64,000 nt of DNA from Haladaptatus sp. DJG-WS-42 (GTDB lineage Archaea > Halobacteriota > Halobacteria > Halobacteriales > Halococcaceae), in contig NZ_CP147243.1 in NCBI RefSeq assembly GCF_037198285.1, forward strand, positions 1,914,422 through 1,978,421, in the 5' to 3' direction. The translations under genes were made by a program, and so were the position numbers. Shown in pieces: positions 1 to 8,229 of the stretch; the stretch's first letter is position 1; every line of letters starts with the position of its first letter. The notes beneath the pieces are model-generated. The model did not search any database. It saw only the letters and a list, made by a program, of their open reading frames with translations, and had not been told where the DNA came from.

Positions 1-2
1 TT

Positions 3-332
3 TCACTTTCGGTTCCGGGTGTCGCTGCGTTTGCAGCCACGGTGGACATTCCCCTCATCGCGATTGCCGACGACGACACGGCACGCGATGATTTCTGCGC
101 CGTCCTTTCTCAGCCAGCAGACCCAGAAGCTGTCCGGTCTGCCCTCACCTGTGCAGAGCGCGTTATCGACTACCAACACGCTGTAGACGAACTCTACACG
201 CTGTGCCGGGCGCGCGCAAAGGGCAACGAGGTGTCCTCGCGCAAACTTCAGGAAGCACGCTCGTCTGCGCGAGAGCGGCTCCAAGCGGTCAATCGAAGCG
301 GCATCCCACCGCTCAAGCAGTTGCTTCGGTGA
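3..332 (+). CDS. Uncharacterised protein, C-terminal part (start outside window)
   Basis: The reading frame is open from the first bases of the window to a TGA at 330-332, so the gene probably begins upstream. An internal GTG at 42 is possible, but the open frame before it (SLSVPGVAAFAAT) favours a longer protein. The visible part is about 109 residues: a hydrophobic stretch, then an acidic, helical region ending in a basic tail (PPLKQLLR). No domain is recognised. It lies 105 bases upstream of the MinD-like gene on the same strand, which hints at a shared neighbourhood but not clearly at an operon. Confidence 0.5.
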   Translation, partial: SLSVPGVAAFAATVDIPLIAIADDDTARDDFCAVLSQPADPEAVRSALTCAERVIDYQHAVDELYTLCRARAKGNEVSSRKLQEARSSARERLQAVNRSGIPPLKQLLR

Positions 333-437
333 GCTACGCGAGAACGCCACGCCAGTTGCGCGGCCCGTTTTATCTGGCAGGCTGACCTGTCCGTAAACTG
401 CGAACTTTTATTCACCATACAGCCACAAGTACGGATA

Positions 438-1211
438 ATGGTCGAGGCGTTTGCCGTCGCAAGCGGAAAAGGCGGGACGGGAAAGACAACGAGTACGCTG
501 GCGCTCGGGATGGCGCTTGCCGCGGAATACGACGTTACCGTTGTTGACGCGGATACGGGGATGGCGAACCTCTTGTTCCATGCCGGACTCGCTGATGTCG
601 AAACCACGCTTCACGATGTGCTGTTGAGTGACGACCCCGCGCCCGTCTCCGCAGCCGTCTACGAGCAGTTCGGGATGAAGGTCGTGCCCTGCGGGACGAG
701 CCTCGCAGATTTCAAGGCCGCAGAGCCAGCGCGGCTCACACACGTTGTCGCGGAACTCGCTGCTGACACGGACGTGCTCTTGCTCGACTCGCCCGCCGCC
801 CTCGACAGCAGGAGCGCCGTCCTCCCAATCGTGCTCGCAGACCGCATCATCGTCGTGCTCGAACCGACGATTCCGGCGCTCTCTGACGCGCTCAAAGTAC
901 AGGAGTACGCCCGGTCGTACAGCACGGGAACAGCGGGCGTGCTGTTCAACAAAGTGCGCGACGAGGCGGGCATCGACCGCATCACCGAACAGGCTGCCCG
1001 TTACTTCGACGGACCGACGCTCGCCACCGTTCCTGCAAGCGAACACGCACGCGCCGCACGCCGCGCCGGAAAACCGCTACTCGCACACGCGCCTGACTCG
1101 GCGGCCGCCGACGCCTACCGTACCGCCGCATCTCGCATCGACGTACAGGCGGGCGAATCGGGCGCGGTGGCAGACCGCTTTCGCAGCGCGGTGATTCCAA
1201 AGTCGCCATGA
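438..1211 (+). CDS. MinD/ParA-like P-loop ATPase
   Basis: This 257-residue protein belongs to the MinD/ParA/Mrp class of deviant Walker A ATPases. The motif GKGGTGKTT is at residues 10-18 with the signature lysine K11, and a second nucleotide-site motif VVDADTGMANL follows at 35-45. Family members use ATP-dependent dimerisation to position cell machinery, chemoreceptors, archaella or DNA. No C-terminal amphipathic targeting helix like that of bacterial MinD is obvious. The stop overlaps the next start by four bases (ATGA), so the two genes are translationally coupled. Haloarchaea carry several MinD paralogues, so a specific role cannot be assigned. The start ATG is the first in frame and sits just before the beta strand leading to the P-loop. 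Confidence 0.9.
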   Translation: MVEAFAVASGKGGTGKTTSTLALGMALAAEYDVTVVDADTGMANLLFHAGLADVETTLHDVLLSDDPAPVSAAVYEQFGMKVVPCGTSLADFKAAEPARLTHVVAELAADTDVLLLDSPAALDSRSAVLPIVLADRIIVVLEPTIPALSDALKVQEYARSYSTGTAGVLFNKVRDEAGIDRITEQAARYFDGPTLATVPASEHARAARRAGKPLLAHAPDSAAADAYRTAASRIDVQAGESGAVADRFRSAVIPKSP

Positions 1212-1759
1212 AACTGCCCCGAGGCACGCTCGAAAAATCGCGGGTCGTCCCGAGCCCCGGAGCCACGTTCGAGACGGCACTCGAACGCGAACTCACCGGC
1301 TACGCCGTGCTCGTTCCTCAAGACTCGCTGTTGCTCGATGAAGACGGCCGTGGCGTGGTGACCTTCGAAGCGGGCATTCCACTGCTCGCCTACCACACAG
1401 GGACAAATCGCGGTGGCCCGGCGGCGCTTGCCGACCTCGCCGTCCCGGGCCCGTACAGCGTCTCGCTGTTCTCGCTCAGTGCTGACGTCCTCGCCGCCGT
1501 CCACGAAAACGACGACTTGGCTGTCCCGCCGGGCATGCCCGCAGAGCGCGTCGCCGGCGACGCAGCCCTTGCGGCGCGGACGAGAGCGGCCGCGCCAACA
1601 GCCCGCCTCACTGCGTCATCGCCGGATGCGGCAGACGAGCCGGGCGCAGTCGAGGCGTTTCTGGCCGACGAGGAGAAAATTGCGGCCATCCAACAGCAGG
1701 CGCGAGCAGAGGCTGCTGCGCGCGCAGAAGAGTGGGGATTTTCCGACCACACAGAGTGA
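1208..1759 (+). CDS. Uncharacterised protein coupled to the MinD-like ATPase
   Basis: A 183-residue protein whose ATG overlaps the stop of the MinD-like gene. The N-terminal 100 residues look like a compact alpha/beta domain (RVVPSPGATFETALERELTG, then VLVPQDSLLLDEDG). The C-terminal half is Ala/Glu-rich and probably helical, with EKIAAIQQQARAEAAARAEE near the end. There is no signal peptide or membrane segment, so it is predicted to be cytoplasmic. No family function is recognised. The tight coupling suggests it is a partner or cargo adaptor of the ATPase; that is inference only. Confidence 0.8.
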   Translation: MKLPRGTLEKSRVVPSPGATFETALERELTGYAVLVPQDSLLLDEDGRGVVTFEAGIPLLAYHTGTNRGGPAALADLAVPGPYSVSLFSLSADVLAAVHENDDLAVPPGMPAERVAGDAALAARTRAAAPTARLTASSPDAADEPGAVEAFLADEEKIAAIQQQARAEAAARAEEWGFSDHTE

Positions 1760-1853
1760 CAGGCTCGGTGCGAACCGGGTGCAGGTGGCCACACCGACAA
1801 GAGACGCCGCTGACATAATCATTATGCACTCTTAGACCGTGACATACATCAAC

Positions 1854-2774
1854 ATGGTTTCAATGGGGGCGACCGCAAGCGCGGTCTACACACGCAGTCC
1901 GCAGATGGAGGGGGCAGATTGGTGTCAGGCATTCGAGTGTGCTGGCGCGGCGCAGTTGAGCGAGTTATATCTCTACGTCGGCGTTGGACTGTTCACACTC
2001 GCGCTGGTCGCCACCGTCCTCTATCTCGGGCAAGCACGGCGTATTTGTGATACCGAAGTCTCACGGACTCGCACAGAGCGCGATGCCTACGCGCGCTTCC
2101 TTCGTCGGCTGACGGGCATCAGTGCCTCACAAATGATGACGCAGGTGCAAACCGGCGGGATGACGGTTGCAAACGTGCAGACTGCAGACCAGTCGCTAAA
2201 GGATGTCAGAGAAGCGTTTGAACAGACGGTGATGGCCGTCCCTCACTTCACAGAGGAGTACGACGAGTCGCTCGAAGTCCACATGTCAATCGAGTTCGGC
2301 GACGAACTCGCTCGGGCGGTGAGCCACGGCACACAGCTCACTCCACAGCTCAAACAGGTGCTCATCCAACAAACTGAGTACGCCTGCACCCAGCGCGACG
2401 CGATGCTCGGCACGCTCGATACGGAGCTTGAAGACCTCAAAGCAGCGACCGCGCTGCTCGACACGGTCGAAGGCGAACTCGATGACGTGACCAGTGAGCC
2501 GCTCTACCGGCGGTCGTACGCAGACCTTCACGCGGCGTGGGAACGCCTTGGCAACCTCGAAACGCGCGTAAAAACGTTGCTCACCGACCGCCAACAGGAG
2601 ATGCAGTCAGGGATTCAGTTCGGGATTCGCCGTACCGACAGCGGCAAGTTCCACGACTATCTCTACCAGTCGTTAGACGTGTCGTATCCCGTGCTCGCGG
2701 ACGGAGCGAACACGGTAGACCGCATTCGGGATGTTCGTCACGACCTCCTCGACATGCTCACGCGGCGGGTCTGA
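1854..2774 (+). CDS. Membrane-anchored coiled-coil protein, function unknown
   Basis: About 306 residues. One clear membrane segment (YLYVGVGLFTLALVATVLYL) lies near residues 40-60. It is followed by a long charged helical region with heptad-like spacing (for example TERDAYARFLRRL and the stretch after TQLTPQLKQVL), consistent with a cytoplasmic coiled coil. Haloarchaeal proteins of similar build occur widely without known function. ATG 1854 is chosen over GTG 1839, because the bases before 1839 show no ribosome-binding site and leaderless starts are common here. It lies 94 bases after the MinD pair on the same strand. Confidence 0.75.
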   Translation: MVSMGATASAVYTRSPQMEGADWCQAFECAGAAQLSELYLYVGVGLFTLALVATVLYLGQARRICDTEVSRTRTERDAYARFLRRLTGISASQMMTQVQTGGMTVANVQTADQSLKDVREAFEQTVMAVPHFTEEYDESLEVHMSIEFGDELARAVSHGTQLTPQLKQVLIQQTEYACTQRDAMLGTLDTELEDLKAATALLDTVEGELDDVTSEPLYRRSYADLHAAWERLGNLETRVKTLLTDRQQEMQSGIQFGIRRTDSGKFHDYLYQSLDVSYPVLADGANTVDRIRDVRHDLLDMLTRRV

Positions 2775-2937
2775 GAAGCGGAGTGTATTCTGTTTTCTCG
2801 GCGTTATCGGATTTCAGTGAACAGAACGATTTCAAAGCCGACTACAATTGACAGACAACTTGCCTTCGCTGGTCAAGACCATCGAGGAGTCAGACGTTTT
2901 TACCGGGTGACGACTGGATTTTGGGCGGATAGAATTT

Positions 2938-3174
2938 TCATTTCGCACGGGTCAGCAGACTCCAGAGAACGCCAAAAATGCCAATGGAGACACTGAACAA
3001 CGACCCATAGTACACGACGTCCGTGAAGGAATCCTCACAGTCAGCGGCTACGGTAGGGTCATCATCGTACATGTCGTGGCACGTCTGGATTTCTTGCTGG
3101 TTCCACGTTCCGACGATAAGCCCGCCGCCAATCACCAGCAGAAACAGCAGCACCCAGCTGTTACGACGGAACAT
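2938..3174 (-). CDS. Small two-pass membrane protein
   Basis: 78 residues with two membrane segments: WVLLFLLVIGGGLIVGTW near the N-terminus and VVYYGSLFSVSIGIFGVLW at the C-terminus. Between them is an acidic loop with two cysteines (QTCHDMYDDD and DCEDS) that could form a disulphide outside the cell. The frame stays open further upstream into the P450 gene, but ATG 3174 fits best: a TATA-like AAAGTACTTTG lies about 30 bases upstream on this strand. An in-frame ATG at 3258 is the alternative. No function is known. Confidence 0.65.
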   Translation of the reverse strand: MFRRNSWVLLFLLVIGGGLIVGTWNQQEIQTCHDMYDDDPTVAADCEDSFTDVVYYGSLFSVSIGIFGVLWSLLTRAK

Positions 3175-3359
3175 ATCAACAAACCTACTGATAGTGGTTC
3201 GGACAAAGTACTTTGTGGTAATCACATCGTCTGCGTGTGTCAGCAAGGCTGGGGGCATGAGACTGAGACGCGCAGCAATCGCTCCGGTATTTTCCCCCAC
3301 AGAAAGGACCTCCACCATCTCCGAGAAAGAGTGATGCGGCTTCTTCGCGTATCTGAGCC

Positions 3360-4688
3360 ATGTCTCTCGTCGAAACGCCCACGAGGCGACCGCCCGGCCC
3401 GACTGGCTTTCCAATGGTCGGCAACGGGATGCAGTTCGGCCGCGACCCACTCGGCTACATGACCCACGCGGCGCGTGCCTACGGCGACATCGTCTATCTG
3501 GAGTTCGGCAGGCGACCGTTCTACCAGCTGAATCATCCCGACGACATCAGGTACGTCCTCGTCGAGAACAACCAAAATTACGTAAAAGGCGATTTGTTCC
3601 AGTACCAACTCCGGCTGCTTGGACAGGGGTTGTTGAACAGCGAAGGCGAGCGGTGGCGCGAACAACGCCACCGCCTTGAGCCTGCGTTCCACCCGACGAG
3701 AGTCGCGGCGTTCGCGGACACCATGACCGCGTACACCACCCGCCTCACCGACGAGTGGCGAGACGGCGAGGTGCGTGACATCCACGACGACATGATGCGG
3801 CTCACCGTAGAAATCGTCGCGGACGCGCTGTTCTCGGTGGACATTCGAAAGGAGTCGGTCGAAATCGGCGATGCCTTAGAGACAGTGATGGCGCAGTTCC
3901 GTCGCTCGTCGCGCCTCCCGGTCGAAGTCCCCGACTGGGTGCCAACGCCCGGCAACCTCGAGTTTCACCGCGCGGCGAGGGCGCTCGACGCCGTCGTGGC
4001 GAACATCATCCGCGAGCGACAGGCTGGAGAGCGCGAGGGTGCAGACGACGTGGTGTCGCGGCTTCTCGACGCCGGGGTTCCAGCAGACAACCTCCGCGAT
4101 GAGGTGCTCACGCTCGTCCTCGCTGGCCACGAGACGACGGCGCTCGCGCTCTCGTACTCATTCGACTTGCTCACGCGCCACCCCGCCGTGCTCGCTGCCC
4201 TCCAAGCCGAACTCGATGAACTGGACCGCCACCCGCCAACGATGGCGGACCTTCCTCACATGGGACTCACCGAACAGGTGTTGAAAGAGTCGATGCGCCT
4301 CTACCCGCCGGTGTACGGCCTTCTGCGCGAACCCATCGCGGCCGACGAAATCGGCGGCTACCCCATCCCGCCCGGGGCGACCATCGGGATGCACCAGTGG
4401 GTACTCCACCGCGACCCGCGCTTTTTCCCCGACCCACGAAGCTTCCGCCCCGACCGGTGGACGGCGGCCTTCGAACAACAACTACCAGCGTTCGCCTACT
4501 TCCCGTTCGGTGGCGGCCCGCGCAGGTGCATCGGCGACCGCTTCGCTATGCTCGAAGCGAAGTTCGTGCTGGCGACGATTCTCCAACAGTTCGATATGGA
4601 AGCCGTGTCGAATCGTCCATTAAAACTCGACCCGGCGATTACGCTGCGGCCAAAAGATGGGATTTCGGTGCGCGTCACGCGGCGCTAA
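3360..4688 (+). CDS. Cytochrome P450
   Basis: A 442-residue soluble P450 monooxygenase of normal length. Diagnostic elements are all present: the I-helix AGHETTA near residue 257, the K-helix ESMR near 310, and the haem loop FPFGGGPRRCIG with the cysteine ligand near residue 390. The proline-rich start (PPGPTGFPMVGN) resembles class II-like P450s and haloarchaeal CYP174-type enzymes. The substrate cannot be inferred; fatty acids, isoprenoids or carotenoids are all possible. No ferredoxin or reductase gene is next to it. It converges on the small winged-helix gene ending at 4689. Confidence 0.95.
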   Translation: MSLVETPTRRPPGPTGFPMVGNGMQFGRDPLGYMTHAARAYGDIVYLEFGRRPFYQLNHPDDIRYVLVENNQNYVKGDLFQYQLRLLGQGLLNSEGERWREQRHRLEPAFHPTRVAAFADTMTAYTTRLTDEWRDGEVRDIHDDMMRLTVEIVADALFSVDIRKESVEIGDALETVMAQFRRSSRLPVEVPDWVPTPGNLEFHRAARALDAVVANIIRERQAGEREGADDVVSRLLDAGVPADNLRDEVLTLVLAGHETTALALSYSFDLLTRHPAVLAALQAELDELDRHPPTMADLPHMGLTEQVLKESMRLYPPVYGLLREPIAADEIGGYPIPPGATIGMHQWVLHRDPRFFPDPRSFRPDRWTAAFEQQLPAFAYFPFGGGPRRCIGDRFAMLEAKFVLATILQQFDMEAVSNRPLKLDPAITLRPKDGISVRVTRR

Positions 4689-4922
4689 TCAGTCGAGAAG
4701 GTGATACCGGTCGCCGTCTTGCACGACGAATCCGCGACTAACGAGCGTCCTGAGCACCGGATACAACGAGATGTGGGTCATAGAAAGTTCCTCGTGGAGT
4801 TCTTCGACAGTGGCTCCGTGTTCCGTTTGCAGGTAGTAGTAGACGAGCTTCGAACTCGGCGATTCCAACTCGACGGGGAGTGCGCGTCGTTTCTGTGAAA
4901 CGACAGCACGTTTCGCAGTCAT
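4689..4922 (-). CDS. Small winged-helix regulator
   Basis: 77 residues. A single winged-helix fold is visible: SSKLVYYYLQTEHGATVEELHEELS, turn, MTHISLYPVLRTLVSRGFV (recognition helix), then the wing VVQDGDRYHLLD. It has no effector domain. Haloarchaeal genomes carry many such stand-alone wHTH proteins. The stop touches the end of the convergent P450 gene. A TTTTATTA box lies about 25 bases upstream of the ATG, and a perfect 12-bp palindrome just beyond it could be an operator for self-control. Confidence 0.75.
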   Translation of the reverse strand: MTAKRAVVSQKRRALPVELESPSSKLVYYYLQTEHGATVEELHEELSMTHISLYPVLRTLVSRGFVVQDGDRYHLLD

Positions 4923-4961
4923 TGCATCAACTCTATTTTCGACGATAATAAAACTGCTCTA

Positions 4962-4973
4962 CGACAATTGTCG
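4962..4973. promoter_or_regulatory. Perfect palindrome upstream of wHTH gene
   Basis: CGACAATTGTCG is a perfect 12-bp palindrome 40-51 bases upstream of the wHTH start at 4922, just behind the TATA-like box of that gene. It is also 111 bases before the divergent gene at 5084. The position fits an operator or an upstream activator site. Binding is inferred, not shown. Confidence 0.4.
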
Positions 4974-5083
4974 AACTCTCGCGTGCTGACAGGACTCGCG
5001 CTAGTGCGGGTGTCTGCGCCACTCCATCGCGTCATGCGCACGTCTGACGTGCCATTATTGTCGTTCCACGGGAAGAGAACAGC

Positions 5084-5662
5084 ATGGAGAGTATCGCAGA
5101 CGCCTACAGCAAGCGAGAACGCCCCGAACGTGACCTGCGCCGGGTGCTCGCTGGTGGGCTGTTTCTCGTCCTCGGTACCGTCGGCCTCGTCTCCGCGATT
5201 GCGATGGCGACGACAGGTCTCTTCGAGACGCTCGGCCTGAGTGTGTTCGGCGCACGAAAGCTCGCCGGAGTACTCGCGGGCGTCGCCATCCCGGCCATCT
5301 TACTCGGCATCGTTGTTGCCTTGCCAACCGAAAAAGCCGCCCTCCGCGGCGTTCTCGGCGGAAGCCTCCTCGCACTCGTCGCCGTCGCTATCTTCCAGTT
5401 TGCCTACCCCTTCTGGTGGAGCGGCGCGACGACCGGCAATCCCGACCTCACCTTGCTCGTCGTCGGGACGTACTTCCTCGGCGCAATCATCGCGTTTGCC
5501 TACGTGTTCGTCGCCGTTGCCACGTTCAAAACCCGCAACACGCCCGGCGACATGGTGACCGTCGAAATCATGACCGAAGGTGAGACGCGCACGGTTGAGG
5601 TGCACCGCTCTGACGTTGCAGAGACAATTTCTGCAACCAACCGCTCGCACTCGAACAACTAA
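5084..5662 (+). CDS. Conserved integral membrane protein, four predicted helices
   Basis: 192 residues. The N-terminus is short, charged and cytoplasmic (MESIADAYSKRERPERDLRR). Membrane segments lie near residues 23-46, 60-80, 88-108 and 125-150. A soluble C-terminal domain of about 35 residues follows (MVTVEIMTEGETRTVEVHRS), resembling a small beta sheet. Haloarchaeal homologues exist, but no activity is known. It starts a run of same-strand genes for membrane functions. Confidence 0.8.
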   Translation: MESIADAYSKRERPERDLRRVLAGGLFLVLGTVGLVSAIAMATTGLFETLGLSVFGARKLAGVLAGVAIPAILLGIVVALPTEKAALRGVLGGSLLALVAVAIFQFAYPFWWSGATTGNPDLTLLVVGTYFLGAIIAFAYVFVAVATFKTRNTPGDMVTVEIMTEGETRTVEVHRSDVAETISATNRSHSNN

Positions 5663-5717
5663 CCTGTCGGACGAACGGCTTTCTTCTTCGCTCCCGTACC
5701 CCGCATAGACTCTGTCG

Positions 5718-6263
5718 ATGATGACGACTACGCACATCGCAGTTGGCATGACCCTCGCCTACGGACTGGTGGTGCTGTTCCCCGCGTTTACGCCCGTCGT
5801 CCTCGGCGTCGCCATCGTTGCGAGCATCTTTCCCGACCTCGACGTGCTGTTCGAGCACCGAAAGACGCTCCATTTTCCGGTGTACTACGCCGTCGTCACC
5901 CTCCCAGCGACCGTGTTCGCCGCGCTGTGGCCCTCGGCGCTTTCGATAGGGCTGTTCACCTTCCTGCTGTTCGCGTGGGTACACTCGGTGTCCGATATTT
6001 TCGGGGGCGGCGCAGAAGCGCGGCCGTGGGAAGTCGAATCGAGACACGCGGTGTACGTCCATTTCACGAACCGCTGGCTGCCGCCGGATAGAGGCGTTCG
6101 ATACGACGGCTCGCCCGAAGACCTCGCACTCGTGGTGGCGTTTTCAGTGCCTGCGTTCGTCCTCTACGACGGCCCGCTGTTCTACCTGCTCGTCGTGAAT
6201 CTCTCGCTGTCGGTCGTTTACACGGTGTTCAGAAAGCAGGTGCCCGATTTCGACCTCTCGTGA
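5718..6263 (+). CDS. Membrane-bound metal-dependent hydrolase family (YdjM/DUF457-like)
   Basis: 181 residues with about five membrane helices. Conserved polar residues of this family are visible: T-H in MTTTHIAVG, DLDVLFEHRKTLHF, and HSVSDIFGGG. These form a cluster of His/Asp near the membrane that has been called a metal site. The family is annotated as inner-membrane metal-dependent hydrolases; the substrate is unknown. The gene ends at the TGA that overlaps a possible GTG of the next gene, so it is probably co-transcribed with the phospholipid decarboxylase. Confidence 0.8.
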   Translation: MMTTTHIAVGMTLAYGLVVLFPAFTPVVLGVAIVASIFPDLDVLFEHRKTLHFPVYYAVVTLPATVFAALWPSALSIGLFTFLLFAWVHSVSDIFGGGAEARPWEVESRHAVYVHFTNRWLPPDRGVRYDGSPEDLALVVAFSVPAFVLYDGPLFYLLVVNLSLSVVYTVFRKQVPDFDLS

Positions 6264-6286
6264 GAACGGAGATAGAAGGCTTTGAT

Positions 6287-6913
6287 ATGACGCCCGAAAA
6301 AGCGATGGTTATGACCACCGGACTCGCCCCAGACGGCCTCAAATTCGCGGTGCTCGCATTTCTGGCTGGCCTCGCGGCGACGATTTTCTCCCCGATAGGC
6401 GCACTGTTCGGCCTGCTCCTCTCCGGGTCTGTGTTGCTGTTCTACCGCGACCCTGACCGCGAAATCACGACCGAGGGTGTCGCCGCCCCCGCAGATGGCA
6501 AAGTCTCTGTTATCCGTCGTGAAGACGACCAGCTTCGCGTTGGCACCTACATGAGTGCCCGCGACGTGCACGTGAATCGCGCCCCGCTCGCGGGAACGGT
6601 GCAGAAGGTCACGCACAAGCCCGGCGGCTACAAACTCGCTTTCTCGAAAGACTCGGACAACAACGAACAACTCCACATCGAGTTCGAAAACTTCACCGTC
6701 GTCCTTATCGCCGGGTGGTTCGCTCGCCGTATCCACCCCTACGTCGAAGCTGGTGACGAAGTCGAGAAAGGCGACCGCATCGGTCACATCTCGTTTGGGA
6801 GCCGGGCCGACGTGCTTCTTCCACCCGAGATAAAAGAAGACATGTTGGCGGTCGAGAAGGGCGACCGTGTGTACGCGGGTACCTCGATGCTCGCCCACGG
6901 GTTTAAGGAGTAA
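6287..6913 (+). CDS. asd: Archaetidylserine (phosphatidylserine) decarboxylase
   Basis: About 208 residues, the short archaeal form of the PSD family. It converts the phosphoserine headgroup of archaetidylserine to ethanolamine at the membrane. Two N-terminal hydrophobic segments are followed by FYRDPDR, the conserved APADGKV, the DVHVNRAPLAG motif and the C-terminal ISFGSRADVLLP. The Gly-Ser in that last motif is the expected self-cleavage site that makes the pyruvoyl cofactor. ATG 6287 is chosen; GTG 6260 would overlap the previous stop, and ATG 6311 would also keep all motifs. Confidence 0.9.
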   Translation: MTPEKAMVMTTGLAPDGLKFAVLAFLAGLAATIFSPIGALFGLLLSGSVLLFYRDPDREITTEGVAAPADGKVSVIRREDDQLRVGTYMSARDVHVNRAPLAGTVQKVTHKPGGYKLAFSKDSDNNEQLHIEFENFTVVLIAGWFARRIHPYVEAGDEVEKGDRIGHISFGSRADVLLPPEIKEDMLAVEKGDRVYAGTSMLAHGFKE

Positions 6914-6932
6914 TCAGCAGAACACAATGTAG

Positions 6933-7220
6933 ATGGAGGGCGTTCTCTGGTACGTGCTTGCGAGCTCTCGAGGTGGCCCGACGCGGGTCCGCATCCTCAA
7001 AGAACTTCGGAGACGCCCACAGAACGCAAACCAGCTTGCGACGACGCTGGAACTTGATTACACGACGATTCGCCACCACCTCGATGTGCTCATGAAGAAC
7101 AACGTCGTGCGGCGCACGGACGACGATTACGCCGCGGTGTATCTGTTCACCGACCAGCTCAAATCGAACTGGGACGTCGTCGAAGCGGTGCTCGCGGTCG
7201 TTGACACGGAGGAGCCATGA
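6933..7220 (+). CDS. ArsR-like winged-helix regulator
   Basis: 95 residues with a helix-turn-helix: RGGPTRVRILKELRRRPQNA, ANQLATTLELDYTTIRHHLDVL (recognition helix), then the wing NNVVRRTDDDYAAVYLFT. No metal-binding cysteines are present. It starts 19 bases after asd and is followed 54 bases later by a small membrane protein. In haloarchaea this kind of regulator is often paired with such a membrane gene. Direct repeats of an 11-bp unit right after it (7222-7242) and again at 7580-7611 are candidate binding sites for this protein. Confidence 0.85.
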   Translation: MEGVLWYVLASSRGGPTRVRILKELRRRPQNANQLATTLELDYTTIRHHLDVLMKNNVVRRTDDDYAAVYLFTDQLKSNWDVVEAVLAVVDTEEP

Positions 7221-7221
7221 G

Positions 7222-7242
7222 TTCGGATGAATTTTGGACAGC
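7222..7242. promoter_or_regulatory. Two phased direct repeats before the small membrane gene
   Basis: TTCGGATGAA (7222-7231) and TTTGGACAGC (7233-7242) repeat the pattern YTYGGAYRA with an 11-bp spacing, so both face the same side of the helix. They lie between the ArsR-like gene and the gene at 7275. The same unit occurs three times at 7580-7611. Confidence 0.55.
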
Positions 7243-7274
7243 GCATATAGCAACGACACACCAACGAGGAACTG

Positions 7275-7577
7275 ATGAGTAGTCTGCTCGACGCAGCACG
7301 CGTTGCCGCCGCCGTAAACGTGCTCTTGCTCGTAGCACTTGGCTCGGTCTGGCTGCGAAACGTCCGTGACCACGGTGCCAGCCACACGAAAGGCCTGCTC
7401 GTGTTCGCCGCCTTCCTGCTCGTCGAGAACCTCCTGTGGCTCTATTTCTACCTCCTCCACCCCGACTTTATCGGCTGGTTCGAGAACGCCGGCACCGACG
7501 TGCAAGTCGGCATGACCCTGCTCTGTGGGCTCGAACTCGTCGCGCTTGCGTATCTCGCGCGCATCACCCTTGAGTGA
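7275..7577 (+). CDS. Small three-pass membrane protein
   Basis: 100 residues with membrane segments near 9-27, 42-62 and 76-96. The conserved core is LVFAAFLLVENLLWLYFYLLH. It resembles small haloarchaeal membrane proteins that sit beside wHTH regulators. No catalytic residues are evident. A sensor or chaperone role towards the neighbouring regulator or the downstream lipoprotein is possible but unproven. Its last codons overlap the start of the three-repeat regulatory site. Confidence 0.7.
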   Translation: MSSLLDAARVAAAVNVLLLVALGSVWLRNVRDHGASHTKGLLVFAAFLLVENLLWLYFYLLHPDFIGWFENAGTDVQVGMTLLCGLELVALAYLARITLE

Positions 7578-7579
7578 AG

Positions 7580-7611
7580 CTTGGACGAATTTTGGATGAA
7601 GTTCGGACAAC
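7580..7611. promoter_or_regulatory. Three phased direct repeats before the lipoprotein gene
   Basis: CTTGGACGAA (7580-7589), TTTGGATGAA (7591-7600) and TTCGGACAAC (7602-7611) start exactly 11 bp apart and match the two units at 7222-7242. They end 31 bases before the lipoprotein start at 7643. Regular helical phasing is typical of cooperative regulator binding. Confidence 0.6.
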
Positions 7612-7642
7612 GCTCATCGCACGATGCTTCGTCGGTCTAGAC

Positions 7643-8206
7643 ATGGCCATTTCACGACGCCAGTTCCTCGCGGTGACCGGCACTGCCACCCTCGCTGGCT
7701 GCGTCGGCGGGTCTGGTGGCGACTCGACGACCACAACAGAGGACCCAACGACAGCAGACGAGCCGACCACCGATGCCATGACGACGACCGAAGGCGGAAT
7801 GGACGGTGCGACGGTGCAGGTCGCCGCGCATCCCGACCTCGGTGACATCCTCGTTGGCCCAGACGGCCTGACTCTCTACATGTTCGACCGTGACACTGAA
7901 GGCGACCCGATGAGCGCGTGCACCGGCGGGTGTGCCTCGACGTGGCCGCCACTTACGATGAGCGACTCGCCGACCAAAACAGCTGACGTGGCAGCAGCAC
8001 TCACCACCTTCGAGCGAGAAGACGGCTCGACGCAGGTGGCCGCGGGCGGCTGGCCGCTCTACTACTTCGCCCCCGACGAAGCACCCGGTGACGCAAAGGG
8101 ACAGGGTGTAAACGACATCTGGTGGGTGCTCAGACCCGATGGAACGCCGGTCAGAGAGGCCGAAGCGACGACCACCGATAACGGCCAAAGCTACTACGAG
8201 TACTGA
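7643..8206 (+). CDS. Secreted lipoprotein with COG4315-type repeat domain
   Basis: 187 residues starting MAISRRQFLAVTGTATLAGC: a twin-arginine signal followed by a lipobox cysteine. A Thr/Asp-rich linker typical of haloarchaeal surface proteins follows. The rest is the secreted-repeat family domain, with GLTLYMFDRDTEGDPMSAC and GWPLYYFAPDEAPGDAKGQG; CTGGCASTWPP carries two conserved cysteines. Homologues are extracytoplasmic proteins of unknown, possibly redox-related, function. An earlier start at 7574 would put an unlikely leader before the signal peptide, so ATG 7643 is preferred. Confidence 0.9.
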   Translation: MAISRRQFLAVTGTATLAGCVGGSGGDSTTTTEDPTTADEPTTDAMTTTEGGMDGATVQVAAHPDLGDILVGPDGLTLYMFDRDTEGDPMSACTGGCASTWPPLTMSDSPTKTADVAAALTTFEREDGSTQVAAGGWPLYYFAPDEAPGDAKGQGVNDIWWVLRPDGTPVREAEATTTDNGQSYYEY

Positions 8207-8229
8207 GCAACCGCAAAACCGTGGCTTCG

